Positions 16,621 to 25,009 of a DNA stretch of 32,128 nt are shown in pieces. The stretch covers positions 1 to 32,128 of the forward strand of contig JALHRK010000024.1 in NCBI GenBank assembly GCA_022841505.1, in the 5' to 3' direction. Under the pieces are notes generated by a model. The model did not search any database. It was not told the DNA's origin and saw only the letters and a program-made list of their open reading frames with translations. A program made the position numbers and the translations under genes. Numbering within the stretch: the stretch's first letter is position 1; each line of letters starts with the position of its first letter. The DNA comes from Saprospiraceae bacterium (lineage in GTDB: Bacteria > Bacteroidota > Bacteroidia > Chitinophagales > Saprospiraceae).

Positions 16621-17778
16621 ATGCATCAACACTACGACTTATTAATTGTAGGCGGCGGCGTCCTCGGCGTCTTTCACGCGTATCATGCCCTGCAATTGGG
16701 GTTGAAAGTCGCCATTCTGGAAAAAAACAACCTCCCGCAAGGTTCTTCCGTACAAAATTTTGGTCAGATCGTCCCTTCAGGGATGGATCCAAAATGGCAG
16801 CAGTACGGCCGCAAAAGCTTAGAAATTTACAAATCAATTCAGGCACAATTCGATATTTCTCTGCGACAAAACGGCTCTGTTTACCTCGCCTCTGACGAAG
16901 AAGAAATGGTGCTGCTGGAAGAATTGGCAGCGATCAACCTTGCCAATGATTATCCGTCGCAATTGTTGACTGCCAGTGAATGTTTGCAGCGTTATGAAGG
17001 CTTGCGCGCCGATTATTGCCGCGGAGGGTTGTTCTTCCCGGAAGAAATAACCCTGGAACCCCGGGTTGCCCTTCACCGCATTCTTTCTTTTCTAATTGAA
17101 CAAAAAGGGCTCCATTATTATCCGCAAACGCTTGCGGTGGACGTGGAAACATCCGGTGCGACCTGCAAAGTAATGGCAAGCGATAAACGCGTTTTTCAAG
17201 CAGACCAGGTGCTGATTTGCAACGGATATGAGTTTCAGGCGCTTTTCCCGGAGGTTTACCGGCAAAGTGATTTACAGGCAGTTAAACTGCAAATGATCCT
17301 GCTTGAGCAACAGCCTGCTCAACGCATTCCAGGTTCCATCCTGACCGGACTGAGCATCCGGCGCTATGAAAGTTTTCGGGAATGCCCTTCTTACGAGGCC
17401 ATAAAAGCCAGGGAAAACCCGGACAGCCTTGCGAAAAAATGGAGTGTTCATATTCTGTTTAAGCAAACAACCGACGGCGCCATCATTTTGGGCGATTCAC
17501 ACGAATATGCAGATGTGAACGACCGGGAATCCCTGCGCATTGAAATCAAATCAACCATTAACCAATACATGATGGAGGAGGCCGCAAAGATTTTTGATTT
17601 GCAGACCTGGAACATCCGCGAAACCTGGGTTGGCATGTATACCCAGTGCAAAACACAGGATGTTTTTCAGAAAAAAATTAATGATCAGATTCACCTGCTT
17701 ACAGGGATTGGCGGTAAAGGCATGACGGCAAGCGCCGGTTTTGCATCGGAAAATATCAACCATATTTTGGGCAAATAA
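16621..17778 (+). CDS. FAD-dependent oxidoreductase, phosphonate-associated (TIGR03364/PbfD-like)
   Basis: A 385-residue cytoplasmic flavoprotein of the DAO family. The dinucleotide-binding motif G11-x-G13-x-x-G16 (LIVGGGVLG) and the ribose-binding E34 (AILEKN) are in place. GSSVQNFGQIVPSG at 41-54 and LTGIGGKGMTASAG near the C-terminus are typical of the family. Members linked to phosphonate genes oxidise 2-aminoethylphosphonate or its N-methyl forms, giving phosphonoacetaldehyde. The next gene, ten bases away, encodes a phosphonatase-like hydrolase that could use that product. No PhnW-type transaminase is nearby, so this enzyme could supply the aldehyde instead. The family call is firm; the exact amine substrate is inference. 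Confidence 0.82.
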   Translation: MHQHYDLLIVGGGVLGVFHAYHALQLGLKVAILEKNNLPQGSSVQNFGQIVPSGMDPKWQQYGRKSLEIYKSIQAQFDISLRQNGSVYLASDEEEMVLLEELAAINLANDYPSQLLTASECLQRYEGLRADYCRGGLFFPEEITLEPRVALHRILSFLIEQKGLHYYPQTLAVDVETSGATCKVMASDKRVFQADQVLICNGYEFQALFPEVYRQSDLQAVKLQMILLEQQPAQRIPGSILTGLSIRRYESFRECPSYEAIKARENPDSLAKKWSVHILFKQTTDGAIILGDSHEYADVNDRESLRIEIKSTINQYMMEEAAKIFDLQTWNIRETWVGMYTQCKTQDVFQKKINDQIHLLTGIGGKGMTASAGFASENINHILGK

Positions 17779-17788
17779 AAAAGAAAAA

Positions 17789-18469
17789 ATGACCATTGAA
17801 TTAGTTGTATTTGACATGGCCGGCACCACGGTTGATGAGCAAAATGTAGTTTATAAAACTGTGCATCAAGCCATTCAGCGGGCTGGGTTTGAAGTTTCGC
17901 TCGACGAGGTTTTATTCCATGCTGCCGGTAAAGAAAAATTTCAGGCAATTCTGGATGTATTGCAAAGCAAAAGCAATGAACAGATCGCCCCTGAAACGAT
18001 CTTGCCTGTTTTTCAGGATTTTGAGGCTTTACTTGACCGCGCTTATCAGGATTTAACTCCCAAGGCAATGCCCGGGGCGGTTCATGTTTTTGAAACTTTA
18101 AGAGCGCACGGCATAAAGGTGGTTTTGAATACCGGTTATAAACGCAAAGTTGCAGCAGGGTTGCTGCAAAAATTGGGATGGGCAGAAGGGCTAACTTTTG
18201 ATTTGTTGCTTACCGCAGACGACGTTCCGCGTGGCCGCCCGTATCCGGACATGATTTTGGCGGCGATGCAGCACTTTCAGGTAACTGACCCAAAATTGAC
18301 GGCAAAAATCGGCGACTCCATTGTTGACGTCGAAGAAGGAATTGCGGCAGGTTGTTCGATCAGCGCAGGCATTACGACCGGCGCGCAAACTGCGGCACAA
18401 TTGAAAACCGCTTCGCCTACTCATATATTGACAAAACTGGAAGACCTTTTACAATTCATTGACCTTTAG
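17789..18469 (+). CDS. Phosphonatase-like HAD hydrolase (PhnX-related, TIGR03351 type)
   Basis: A 226-residue cytoplasmic enzyme. HAD motif I is DMAGTTVDE, with nucleophile D9. Position +2 is A11, as in phosphonoacetaldehyde hydrolase, where other HAD phosphatases have Asp. K50 in AGKEKFQAI lies three after a glycine, as the Schiff-base lysine of PhnX does in its MGLLK segment, so it is a good candidate for the substrate-binding lysine. Motif II (LNTGYKR), RGRPYPDMI and motif IV (IGDSIVDVEEG) are intact. The expected reaction is phosphonoacetaldehyde to acetaldehyde plus phosphate. The start at 17789 avoids a 16-residue extension overlapping the previous gene. The ten-base gap to that gene suggests translational coupling. 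Confidence 0.85.
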   Translation: MTIELVVFDMAGTTVDEQNVVYKTVHQAIQRAGFEVSLDEVLFHAAGKEKFQAILDVLQSKSNEQIAPETILPVFQDFEALLDRAYQDLTPKAMPGAVHVFETLRAHGIKVVLNTGYKRKVAAGLLQKLGWAEGLTFDLLLTADDVPRGRPYPDMILAAMQHFQVTDPKLTAKIGDSIVDVEEGIAAGCSISAGITTGAQTAAQLKTASPTHILTKLEDLLQFIDL

Positions 18470-18498
18470 CATCGTGTCTTTCAAACGAAAAGAAAAAT

Positions 18499-19785
18499 AT
18501 GCTGCACTCACCTGCGCTTGAGCGCCGCTTAGCCAATTCCGGTCCAATCCTGTTCATTGTTACGGCCGGTTTGGTCGCATTTGTTACCTATGGCTGCATC
18601 TATGCTTTTCGCAAACCCTTCACAGCCGCCAGTTTTTCAGGGATGGAAATTGGAGGGGTTCAATACAAAATTGCGTTGGTCATTGCCCAGGTTGCCGGGT
18701 ACGCATTGTCGAAATTTATTGGAATCCGCTTGATTTCTTCCCTTGGCGCAGCACGACGCGCTGGGGTGGTGCTGATCATGATTGCCATTGCCGGCGCTTC
18801 CCTGCTTGGTCTGGCATTATCTCCGCCTTCCTGGGGTTTGTTTTGGATGTTTCTCAACGGGTTGCCTTTAGGAATGGGTTGGGGGTTGATTTTCAGTTAT
18901 TTAGAAGGGCGTCGGGTGACCGAAGCGCTCGCTGCTTTTCTTTGCGTAAACTTTATTATTTCTTCCGGCTTTGTCAAAACTGTGGGAAAATGGATGATCC
19001 TCGATTGGGGCATCTCGGAGTTTTGGATGCCTTTTGTTGTTGCTATGTTGTTTTTGCCGGCGTTGTTGCTGGGCTTATGGATACTCGAACACCTGCCACC
19101 GCCTTCAGGCGCGGATATCGAACAGCGCAGCCTGCGCCAACCTATGGATGGACCGTCGCGAAAAGCGCTGTTTTTTCAGTATGCTCCCGGCCTGATTATT
19201 ATGGTGGTGATCTATCTGGCGCTCACCATACTCAGGGATGTGCGCGACAACTTTACGGTTGAAATCTGGACCGAACTTGGATTTGGCGCTCAACCCGAGG
19301 TGCTCACCACCGCCGAATTACCTGTGGCGCTGTTGGTGTTGGTATTTGTTGCAGCGCTTGCCCTGATTAAAAACAATGAAAGAGCCTTGTGGATCAATCA
19401 TGCTATTATTGTAACAGGGGCGCTGGTGTTGCTTGGAGCAACCCTGATGTTCAGAGCGGGCCACCTGTCGCCGGTCGTATGGATGATCCTGACGGGAGTA
19501 GGCGTTTTCCTGCCTTATATTCTTTTCAATGGCGTCATTTTTGATCGCTTATTAGCCACATTTCGGGAAACTGGAAACGTTGGTTTTTTAATTTACATAG
19601 CCGACTCATTTGGTTACTTAGGAAGCGTTTTGGTTTTATTGTGGCGTAACTTTGGGAAACCTGATTTAAGCTGGGTTCAGTTTTTCTCTAACCTTTGCCT
19701 TTACGGAGCAGGCCTGGTTTTTTTTGCGGGATTGCTTTCCTGGCATTATTTTCGCGTGAAATATAAACGCCTTTACCCTGCGTAA
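18499..19785 (+). CDS. DUF5690-type multi-pass inner-membrane protein, probable transporter
   Basis: A 428-residue protein with about 11-12 hydrophobic segments (for example ILFIVTAGLVAFVTYG, LALLVLVFVAALALI-like stretches and a final LVFFAGLLSW), resembling the major facilitator layout. The N-terminal YAFRKPFTAASF and the central EGRRVTEALAAFLC segments are typical of DUF5690 as I remember the family. It is the last gene of the operon, 29 bases after the phosphonatase-like gene, and its stop codon overlaps the left arm of the terminator at 19780. Its place beside cytoplasmic phosphonate enzymes makes it a candidate inner-membrane importer for their substrate. No substrate is known to me. Confidence 0.75.
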   Translation: MLHSPALERRLANSGPILFIVTAGLVAFVTYGCIYAFRKPFTAASFSGMEIGGVQYKIALVIAQVAGYALSKFIGIRLISSLGAARRAGVVLIMIAIAGASLLGLALSPPSWGLFWMFLNGLPLGMGWGLIFSYLEGRRVTEALAAFLCVNFIISSGFVKTVGKWMILDWGISEFWMPFVVAMLFLPALLLGLWILEHLPPPSGADIEQRSLRQPMDGPSRKALFFQYAPGLIIMVVIYLALTILRDVRDNFTVEIWTELGFGAQPEVLTTAELPVALLVLVFVAALALIKNNERALWINHAIIVTGALVLLGATLMFRAGHLSPVVWMILTGVGVFLPYILFNGVIFDRLLATFRETGNVGFLIYIADSFGYLGSVLVLLWRNFGKPDLSWVQFFSNLCLYGAGLVFFAGLLSWHYFRVKYKRLYPA

Positions 19786-19823
19786 ATGTGCTGTTTGTTA
19801 ACAATAAATTACGCGTTTTTTTT
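19780..19823 (+). terminator. Intrinsic terminator of the six-gene operon
   Basis: GCGTAA (19780-19785, overlapping the stop codon) pairs with TTACGC (19809-19814). The loop itself contains the perfect palindrome TTGTTAACAA (19795-19804). Eight T residues follow at 19816-19823. Confidence 0.65.
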
Positions 19824-19849
19824 CATTCTATTAATATTGGGTGTTTGAT

Positions 19850-19865
19850 TTAATTATTTAATTAA
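19850..19865 (+). promoter_or_regulatory. AT-rich inverted repeat upstream of the SusC gene
   Basis: TTAATTA and TAATTAA form perfect 7-base arms around two T residues, about 55 bases before the -7 box. It could be an upstream activating sequence or regulator site. In such AT-rich sequence a chance palindrome is likely. Confidence 0.25.
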
Positions 19866-19920
19866 CAGTAACTTAAATACGATTTAATATCAGAATTCTG
19901 CCTTCTCATTGCCCTCCTTT

Positions 19921-19928
19921 TACCTTTG
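19921..19928 (+). promoter_or_regulatory. -7 box of the SusC/SusD operon
   Basis: TACCTTTG matches TAnnTTTG exactly and lies 37 bases before the ATG at 19966. No TTG is found at the -33 position, so activation by another factor is possible. The box lies inside the frame that extends upstream of 19966, which supports the shorter start. Confidence 0.55.
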
Positions 19929-19965
19929 CCCGCATATTCACGTTTCACTAAAACTCATTAGAACT

Positions 19966-22900
19966 ATGAAGGTACACTGCCAAACCTTCAAGGGCCTGTT
20001 TATTGCCCTTGTTGTAGCAATGCTGTCTGCGATGAGCGTTCATGCACAATCCATTAGCGGGATCGTCATAGACGCCGACAGCAAGGATCCGTTGATCGGC
20101 GCCAACATCGCTGTAAAAGATTCCAACCGCGGAACAGTTTCCGATGTTCAGGGCAACTTTTCCATAGAAGTCCGCGCAGGAGAAAAATTGATGATTTCCT
20201 ACATTGGTTATGCTGCTCAGGAAATAGTCATTGGTATGGAAAAAGAACTGACGGTTCTCCTGAAGCAGGAAAACCTGCTCCAGGAAATTACGGTTACTGC
20301 TTTGGGCATCAGCCGGGAAAAAAAATCACTGGGGTATTCCGTACAGGAAGTCAGCGGCGATAACCTGGATAAAGCCCGCGAAACCAATATCATCAATGCG
20401 CTTTCCGGCAAAGTTGCCGGTTTGACCATTGTGGGAAACCCTTCCGGGATAGGTTCCTCTTCGCGGGTAACCATCCGCGGGGAACGATCCTTGAACATCA
20501 ATGGCAACCAACCGCTTTTTGTAGTGGATGGCGTGCCGATCAGCAATGAATTCCGGGGCTCGTCGGGGAATTCTTATCAGGATGTAGATTATGGCAATGG
20601 CGCCGGGTTGGTAAACCCCGACGACGTTGCGACGATTACCGTACTTAAAGGCGCAAGCGCAGCCGCTTTATACGGTTCCCGTGCCAACAACGGCGTTATC
20701 CTGATCACCACTAAATCAGGCAAAAATACCAAGGGAATTGGCGTTTCGATCAATTCTACGGTTTCCTTCGAAAACGTATTGCGCTTGCCGGAATATCAGA
20801 ATGTCTATGGCCAGGGCCTGAACAACGCCTTTGAATTTAAAGATGGAAATGGTGGCGGGGCTGCCGATGGGGTAGATGAAAGCTGGGGCCCTGCCATGGA
20901 GGGACAATTGGTTCGCCAATTCGACTCGCCAACGGCCAACGGGTTTCGCGGTGCAGATGTTGGCAACCTGTTTAATTCCATCGGCCCGGTTAATTTAGAT
21001 GCACAGTTAGCGGCTCGTGGGGACATTACGGCTACTCCGTTTATTGCAAGACCTGATAATATCCGTGATTTCTTCGAAACCGGAGTGACTCAAACGCACA
21101 ACGTAGCCGTCTCGGGAAGCAACGAAAAAAGTGATTTCCGACTTTCCTATACCTGGCTGGATCAGACAGGGATCGTTCCAAACACTGACCTTCAGCGCAA
21201 TTCCATTGCATTTGCAGGTGGATACAACCTGACGCCAAGGTTGCGGGTTCGCACCAGCATCAATTATGCGAACAGTGCCAGTTCCAACCGCCCTAACCTG
21301 AGTTATGGAACAGAAAACATCATGTACCTGTTCAACTGCTGGCTTGGCAGAAGTGTGGATGTATCAGCTCTGCGCGATTATTGGATGGCTGGGCGTGAAG
21401 ACCTCAACCAGTTCAATTTCAACTATAATTACCACGATAACCCATATTTCGGACTATACGAAAATACCAATAGCCAAAACATTGACCGTATTTTCGGAAA
21501 TATTGCGCTGACTTACGACATCAGCGATAAGCTGAGTCTGATGTTGCGCAGCGGTACAGACGTAAGCAACGAATTCCGAGCCCGCCGCCGCGCCTATAGT
21601 ACGCAGCGTTTTCAGCGCGGCAGCTACCGCGAGGAACGACTTGGCTTCACAGAACTTAATACGGATTTCCTGTTGAGCTATAAAACCAAACTGAGTTCCA
21701 ACCTGGGCCTGAATTTCAGCGTAGGCGGCAACGCCATGCAGCAAAAAGGAAGGGTTTCTGATGTCATTGCACCAGAATTAGCTGTTCCCGGTATTTTTAC
21801 CCTGTCCAACTCCCGGGTAGCGATCCAGAATCTTGCCTCACAGCCTTACCGCGAAAAACAAATTCACAGTTTGTACGCAACCGCTCAATTAGACTTCAAC
21901 AATTACCTCTACCTTGATTTGTCGGCTCGCAACGACTGGTCCAGTACGCTGCCTTCTGATTCGCGCAGCTATCTTTACTACGCAGCCAACCTGAGCGCTG
22001 TACTTACGGATGCATTCAACATCAACAGCGATGTATTGTCTTTTGCGAAAGTACGCTTAGGACTTGCTCAGGTGGGTAACGATACCGATCCATATCAATT
22101 AAGCGCCGTATACAACGCGCAGACAGCAGTTCAGGGTCAGCCAGCGTACAGCGAATCCAGCATCCTGGTCAACCCGAATCTCAAACCTGAAATCAGTACG
22201 TCTATTGAAACCGGTCTTGACCTGCGTTTCTTTGGCAACCGGCTGGGGCTCGACTTAGCTTATTACAATACCGAAAGCCGCAACCAGTTGTTGCCCCTTG
22301 AGTTGTCCATTACGACAGGCTATGCGCGTCGTTTCATCAACGCCGGCTTGATTCGCAACAAAGGTTTTGAAGCAACCCTGAACATCACGCCGCTGAAAAG
22401 CCGTGATTTTACCTGGGATCTTGCTTTCAATTTTTCCACCAACCGCAGCGAGGTTGCTGAACTTTTCACTGATCCAATCAGCGGACAGGAAGTAACCCGT
22501 TACGTGATGGCTTCCCGCTATGTATCTGTGGAAGCGCGTGTCGGCGAACAAATGGGTGACATGTATGGCATTGGATTTCAACGGGTAAGTGATGACCCGG
22601 ACAGCCCCTATTTCGATCCGACGGGTGAACACGTGGGCAAAGTAGTGTACAACAATCAGGGCAAGCCTGTGGCTACAGCCAATTTGATCAAACTTGGCAA
22701 TTATAACCCCGATTGGCTGGGCGGCATTAGCAATACTTTTTCTTATAAAGGATTGACATTAAATGTTCTGTTTGATGTGCGCGTCGGCGGTGAAATTTAC
22801 TCCCACACACAAACGGTAGGCCGTGAAGGCGGTCAACTCATAGAAACGCTGGAAGGCCGCGCCAATGGCTACGACCTGAGCCTTGAGGGCAATGGCGTGA

Positions 22901-23271
22901 TCGGAGATGGCGTCGTACTACAGGAAGACGGCAGTTTCAAGCAGAATGATGTGAAGCTCAGCGCCCGCGAATGGCATACTTCCTACACCCTGGGCCGCAG
23001 GCTCATTGAAGGAGTAATTTACGATGCTTCTTTTGCCAAATTGCGCGAAGTGCGGCTGGGTTACACCTTTCCAAACCGCATCTGGGGCAAAGCTCAGATC
23101 CGCGACCTGAGTCTCAGCGTAGTAGGCCGCAATTTAGCGTTGTGGACAGATGTACCGCATATTGATCCGGAAACGTCTTCTACTTCCGGAGGAACAGTGA
23201 TCCCGGGGGTAGAATCGGTGGCGCTGCCTTCCACGCGCAGCATCGGCCTGAACCTGAATTGCCGGTTCTGA
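19966..23271 (+). CDS. SusC/RagA-family TonB-linked outer-membrane protein
   Basis: An 1101-residue outer-membrane transporter. Residues 1-28 form a signal peptide (FIALVVAMLSAM to VHAQ). Residues 29-95 are a carboxypeptidase-regulatory-like domain (ISGIVIDADSKDPLIGANI, SYIGYAAQEIVIG). Residues about 110-240 are the plug, with the typical ITVTALGISREKKSLGYS, NALSGKVAGL, PLFVVDGVPISN and ALYGSRANNGVILITTKSG. The barrel follows and ends in GLNLNCRF. The downstream gene, 27 bases on, encodes the SusD partner. SusC/D pairs import oligosaccharides, peptides or other large nutrients; no glycoside hydrolase or peptidase accompanies this pair here, so the ligand is open. Confidence 0.95.
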   Translation: MKVHCQTFKGLFIALVVAMLSAMSVHAQSISGIVIDADSKDPLIGANIAVKDSNRGTVSDVQGNFSIEVRAGEKLMISYIGYAAQEIVIGMEKELTVLLKQENLLQEITVTALGISREKKSLGYSVQEVSGDNLDKARETNIINALSGKVAGLTIVGNPSGIGSSSRVTIRGERSLNINGNQPLFVVDGVPISNEFRGSSGNSYQDVDYGNGAGLVNPDDVATITVLKGASAAALYGSRANNGVILITTKSGKNTKGIGVSINSTVSFENVLRLPEYQNVYGQGLNNAFEFKDGNGGGAADGVDESWGPAMEGQLVRQFDSPTANGFRGADVGNLFNSIGPVNLDAQLAARGDITATPFIARPDNIRDFFETGVTQTHNVAVSGSNEKSDFRLSYTWLDQTGIVPNTDLQRNSIAFAGGYNLTPRLRVRTSINYANSASSNRPNLSYGTENIMYLFNCWLGRSVDVSALRDYWMAGREDLNQFNFNYNYHDNPYFGLYENTNSQNIDRIFGNIALTYDISDKLSLMLRSGTDVSNEFRARRRAYSTQRFQRGSYREERLGFTELNTDFLLSYKTKLSSNLGLNFSVGGNAMQQKGRVSDVIAPELAVPGIFTLSNSRVAIQNLASQPYREKQIHSLYATAQLDFNNYLYLDLSARNDWSSTLPSDSRSYLYYAANLSAVLTDAFNINSDVLSFAKVRLGLAQVGNDTDPYQLSAVYNAQTAVQGQPAYSESSILVNPNLKPEISTSIETGLDLRFFGNRLGLDLAYYNTESRNQLLPLELSITTGYARRFINAGLIRNKGFEATLNITPLKSRDFTWDLAFNFSTNRSEVAELFTDPISGQEVTRYVMASRYVSVEARVGEQMGDMYGIGFQRVSDDPDSPYFDPTGEHVGKVVYNNQGKPVATANLIKLGNYNPDWLGGISNTFSYKGLTLNVLFDVRVGGEIYSHTQTVGREGGQLIETLEGRANGYDLSLEGNGVIGDGVVLQEDGSFKQNDVKLSAREWHTSYTLGRRLIEGVIYDASFAKLREVRLGYTFPNRIWGKAQIRDLSLSVVGRNLALWTDVPHIDPETSSTSGGTVIPGVESVALPSTRSIGLNLNCRF

Positions 23272-23298
23272 TTTTTATCACAATAAACAATCTTGACA

Positions 23299-24768
23299 AT
23301 GAAACATACTTTCTTGAAATCATGGGTACTGCTCGCGCTGCTTTCAATGGCGTTTGGATGTACCAAAGACTTTGATGAAATCAATACCAACCCGAATGCG
23401 CCAACCCTCGTGAATTCAGGTCTCCTGATGCCGCAAATTCAGCGCGATGTCATGAACAGCCTGTTGAATGAAGCCTGGGGTATTGGCAATATCGTCATTC
23501 AGCACACGGCCAAAAACCAGTTCGTAAATGAAGACCGCTACCTCTGGGGCGAACTCAACGGAATCTGGAACAGCGTGTACGACAACATGCGCGACGTGAA
23601 CAACATTATTGCCCAAAGCGATGCCAATAATGAGCAGAATTACAAAGGCATCGCGCTGGTTCTGCGCGCCTGGATGTTTTCACTGGCCACAGATGCTTAC
23701 GGCGATATTCCTTATTCTGAAGCCATTCTGGCAAAAGAGGGCATCAATTACACCAACTACGATTCACAGGAAGCGGTATACGACGGGATCTTGAACGACC
23801 TGGAAACTGCCAACAATATTCTGGGAACAACCGGTGAAGTCGTTGCAGGCGATCTCATTTTCAAAGGCGACGTGGCAAAATGGAAAAAATTAGCCAATTC
23901 GCTGAGCATCCGCTATTTACTGCGCATTTCCAACAAACGCAATGTAAGCGCAGACCTGACGAAAATTGTGGCCAACACCGCTGATAACCCGATCTTTGAA
24001 AACGTAGCGGACAATGCGGTCTACACTTTTCTGAGCAATTCTCCCGACCAATTCCCGTTGCACTCTGCACGGATCGGCTCTTTCAACGAGTTTCGCGCTT
24101 CTAAAACGCTGCTGGATACCCTCCAGACCCTGGATGACACCCGGATGCCCATCTTTTTCCGACCTACTCCTGAAACTGAAACTTCCGGTAACCCGGTATT
24201 TGCCGGACTTCCGAATGGTCTGGGCGACGTGGAAGCCCTTCAGTACAATGGCGGCCCGCAAAACCAATCCAGAATTGGTTCGCTTTATTTTGAAAACGCT
24301 GTTTCGACCCAAGGACTTTCCATTGCCAAAGGCGTCATCATGACCTACGCAGAATTACAGTTCCTGCTGGCAGAGGCTGCTGAAAAAGGCTTAATAAGCG
24401 GCAGTGCACAGGCCTACTATGAAAATGGAGTGAATGCGTCATTCCAGTTTTATGGATTAACGGCGCCGGTCGCATACTTTTCTCAGAATCAGGTAGCATA
24501 CACCGGCTCGTCGGTGGAAAAACTGAATAAAATTGGTTTCCAAAAATGGATTTCCCTCTATTTTCAGGGACTGGAAGCATGGTTCGATTGGCGGCGCACC
24601 CAAATCCCGGCATTGATTCCTGGCCCGACGAATCAGAACGATGATAAAATTCCGGTTCGATTCCGTTATCCGATTATCGAACAGTCGCTTAACGCAGAAG
24701 GATACCAGGGGGCAATTCAACGCCAGGGCCCCGATGACTTGAACTCAAAAATGTGGTATTTAAAATAA
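23299..24768 (+). CDS. SusD/RagB-family outer-membrane nutrient-binding lipoprotein
   Basis: A 489-residue lipoprotein, SusD-like_2 subgroup. The lipobox MAFGC places the lipidated cysteine at C21. The following TKDFDE is rich in K and acidic residues, as in the Bacteroidota signal for lipoprotein display on the cell surface. Typical features are DFDEINTNPNAPT at the mature N-terminus, WNSVYDNMRDVNNII, the helical ALVLRAWMFSLATDAYGDIPYSEA segment (TPR-like region) and a C-terminal FDWRRTQIPAL. The start at 23299 gives a normal signal sequence. It acts as the lid of the SusC transporter encoded just upstream. The substrate is not indicated. Confidence 0.93.
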   Translation: MKHTFLKSWVLLALLSMAFGCTKDFDEINTNPNAPTLVNSGLLMPQIQRDVMNSLLNEAWGIGNIVIQHTAKNQFVNEDRYLWGELNGIWNSVYDNMRDVNNIIAQSDANNEQNYKGIALVLRAWMFSLATDAYGDIPYSEAILAKEGINYTNYDSQEAVYDGILNDLETANNILGTTGEVVAGDLIFKGDVAKWKKLANSLSIRYLLRISNKRNVSADLTKIVANTADNPIFENVADNAVYTFLSNSPDQFPLHSARIGSFNEFRASKTLLDTLQTLDDTRMPIFFRPTPETETSGNPVFAGLPNGLGDVEALQYNGGPQNQSRIGSLYFENAVSTQGLSIAKGVIMTYAELQFLLAEAAEKGLISGSAQAYYENGVNASFQFYGLTAPVAYFSQNQVAYTGSSVEKLNKIGFQKWISLYFQGLEAWFDWRRTQIPALIPGPTNQNDDKIPVRFRYPIIEQSLNAEGYQGAIQRQGPDDLNSKMWYLK

Positions 24769-24838
24769 GGGCTCAAATCCCAAAAACTGCTGATCCCTTT
24801 TTCTTTTTTTAAGCAACGTTTCATACAACCAGTAGGCA

Positions 24839-24868
24839 GGTGGAAAACGGGTTACGCCGTTTTCCACC
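24839..24868 (+). terminator. Hairpin terminator after SusC/SusD
   Basis: Perfect 12-base arms GGTGGAAAACGG and CCGTTTTCCACC enclose the loop GTTACG, 70 bases after the SusD stop codon. It is followed by CTCTTTA, a weak T-run. It separates the SusC/D pair from the large gene downstream. Confidence 0.65.
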
Positions 24869-24938
24869 CTCTTTATGCCTTTAATGGTTCCAAGCGGTTA
24901 TAGTTTACATTGCATCCAATTTCTTCACCATATCTTAA

Positions 24939-25005
24939 TCCGATTTTTAAGTTGGCTTAACCCATGACACGGACTTTTGAGGATTGTTAATTCTTAAAAA
25001 TCGGA
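24939..25005 (+). promoter_or_regulatory. Perfect 13-bp inverted repeat with one arm on the Shine-Dalgarno region
   Basis: TCCGATTTTTAAG (24939-24951) and CTTAAAAATCGGA (24993-25005) are exact inverted copies 41 bases apart. The right arm covers most of GGAG (25003-25006), the likely ribosome-binding site for the ATG at 25010. If both arms are transcribed the hairpin would hide the ribosome site. If transcription starts between them, the arms could be paired operator half-sites about five helical turns apart. Confidence 0.55.
24952..24979 (+). promoter_or_regulatory. Weak promoter candidate inside the inverted repeat
   Basis: TTG at 24952-24954 is followed after 17 bases by GACTTTTG (24972-24979), one base from TAnnTTTG. 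The spacing is the same as at 9134-9161. If real, transcription starts near 24986 and only the right arm of the inverted repeat enters the mRNA. Confidence 0.3.
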
Positions 25006-25009
25006 GTCT

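Noticed and set aside
17741-17788. Upstream ATG for the phosphonatase-like gene
   Set aside because: It overlaps the oxidoreductase gene and puts a basic tail before MTIELVVFDMAGTT, where HAD enzymes of this type normally begin.
19909-19965. TTG start adding 19 residues to the SusC protein
   Set aside because: The extension contains the TACCTTTG promoter box, and the signal peptide starts properly at 19966.
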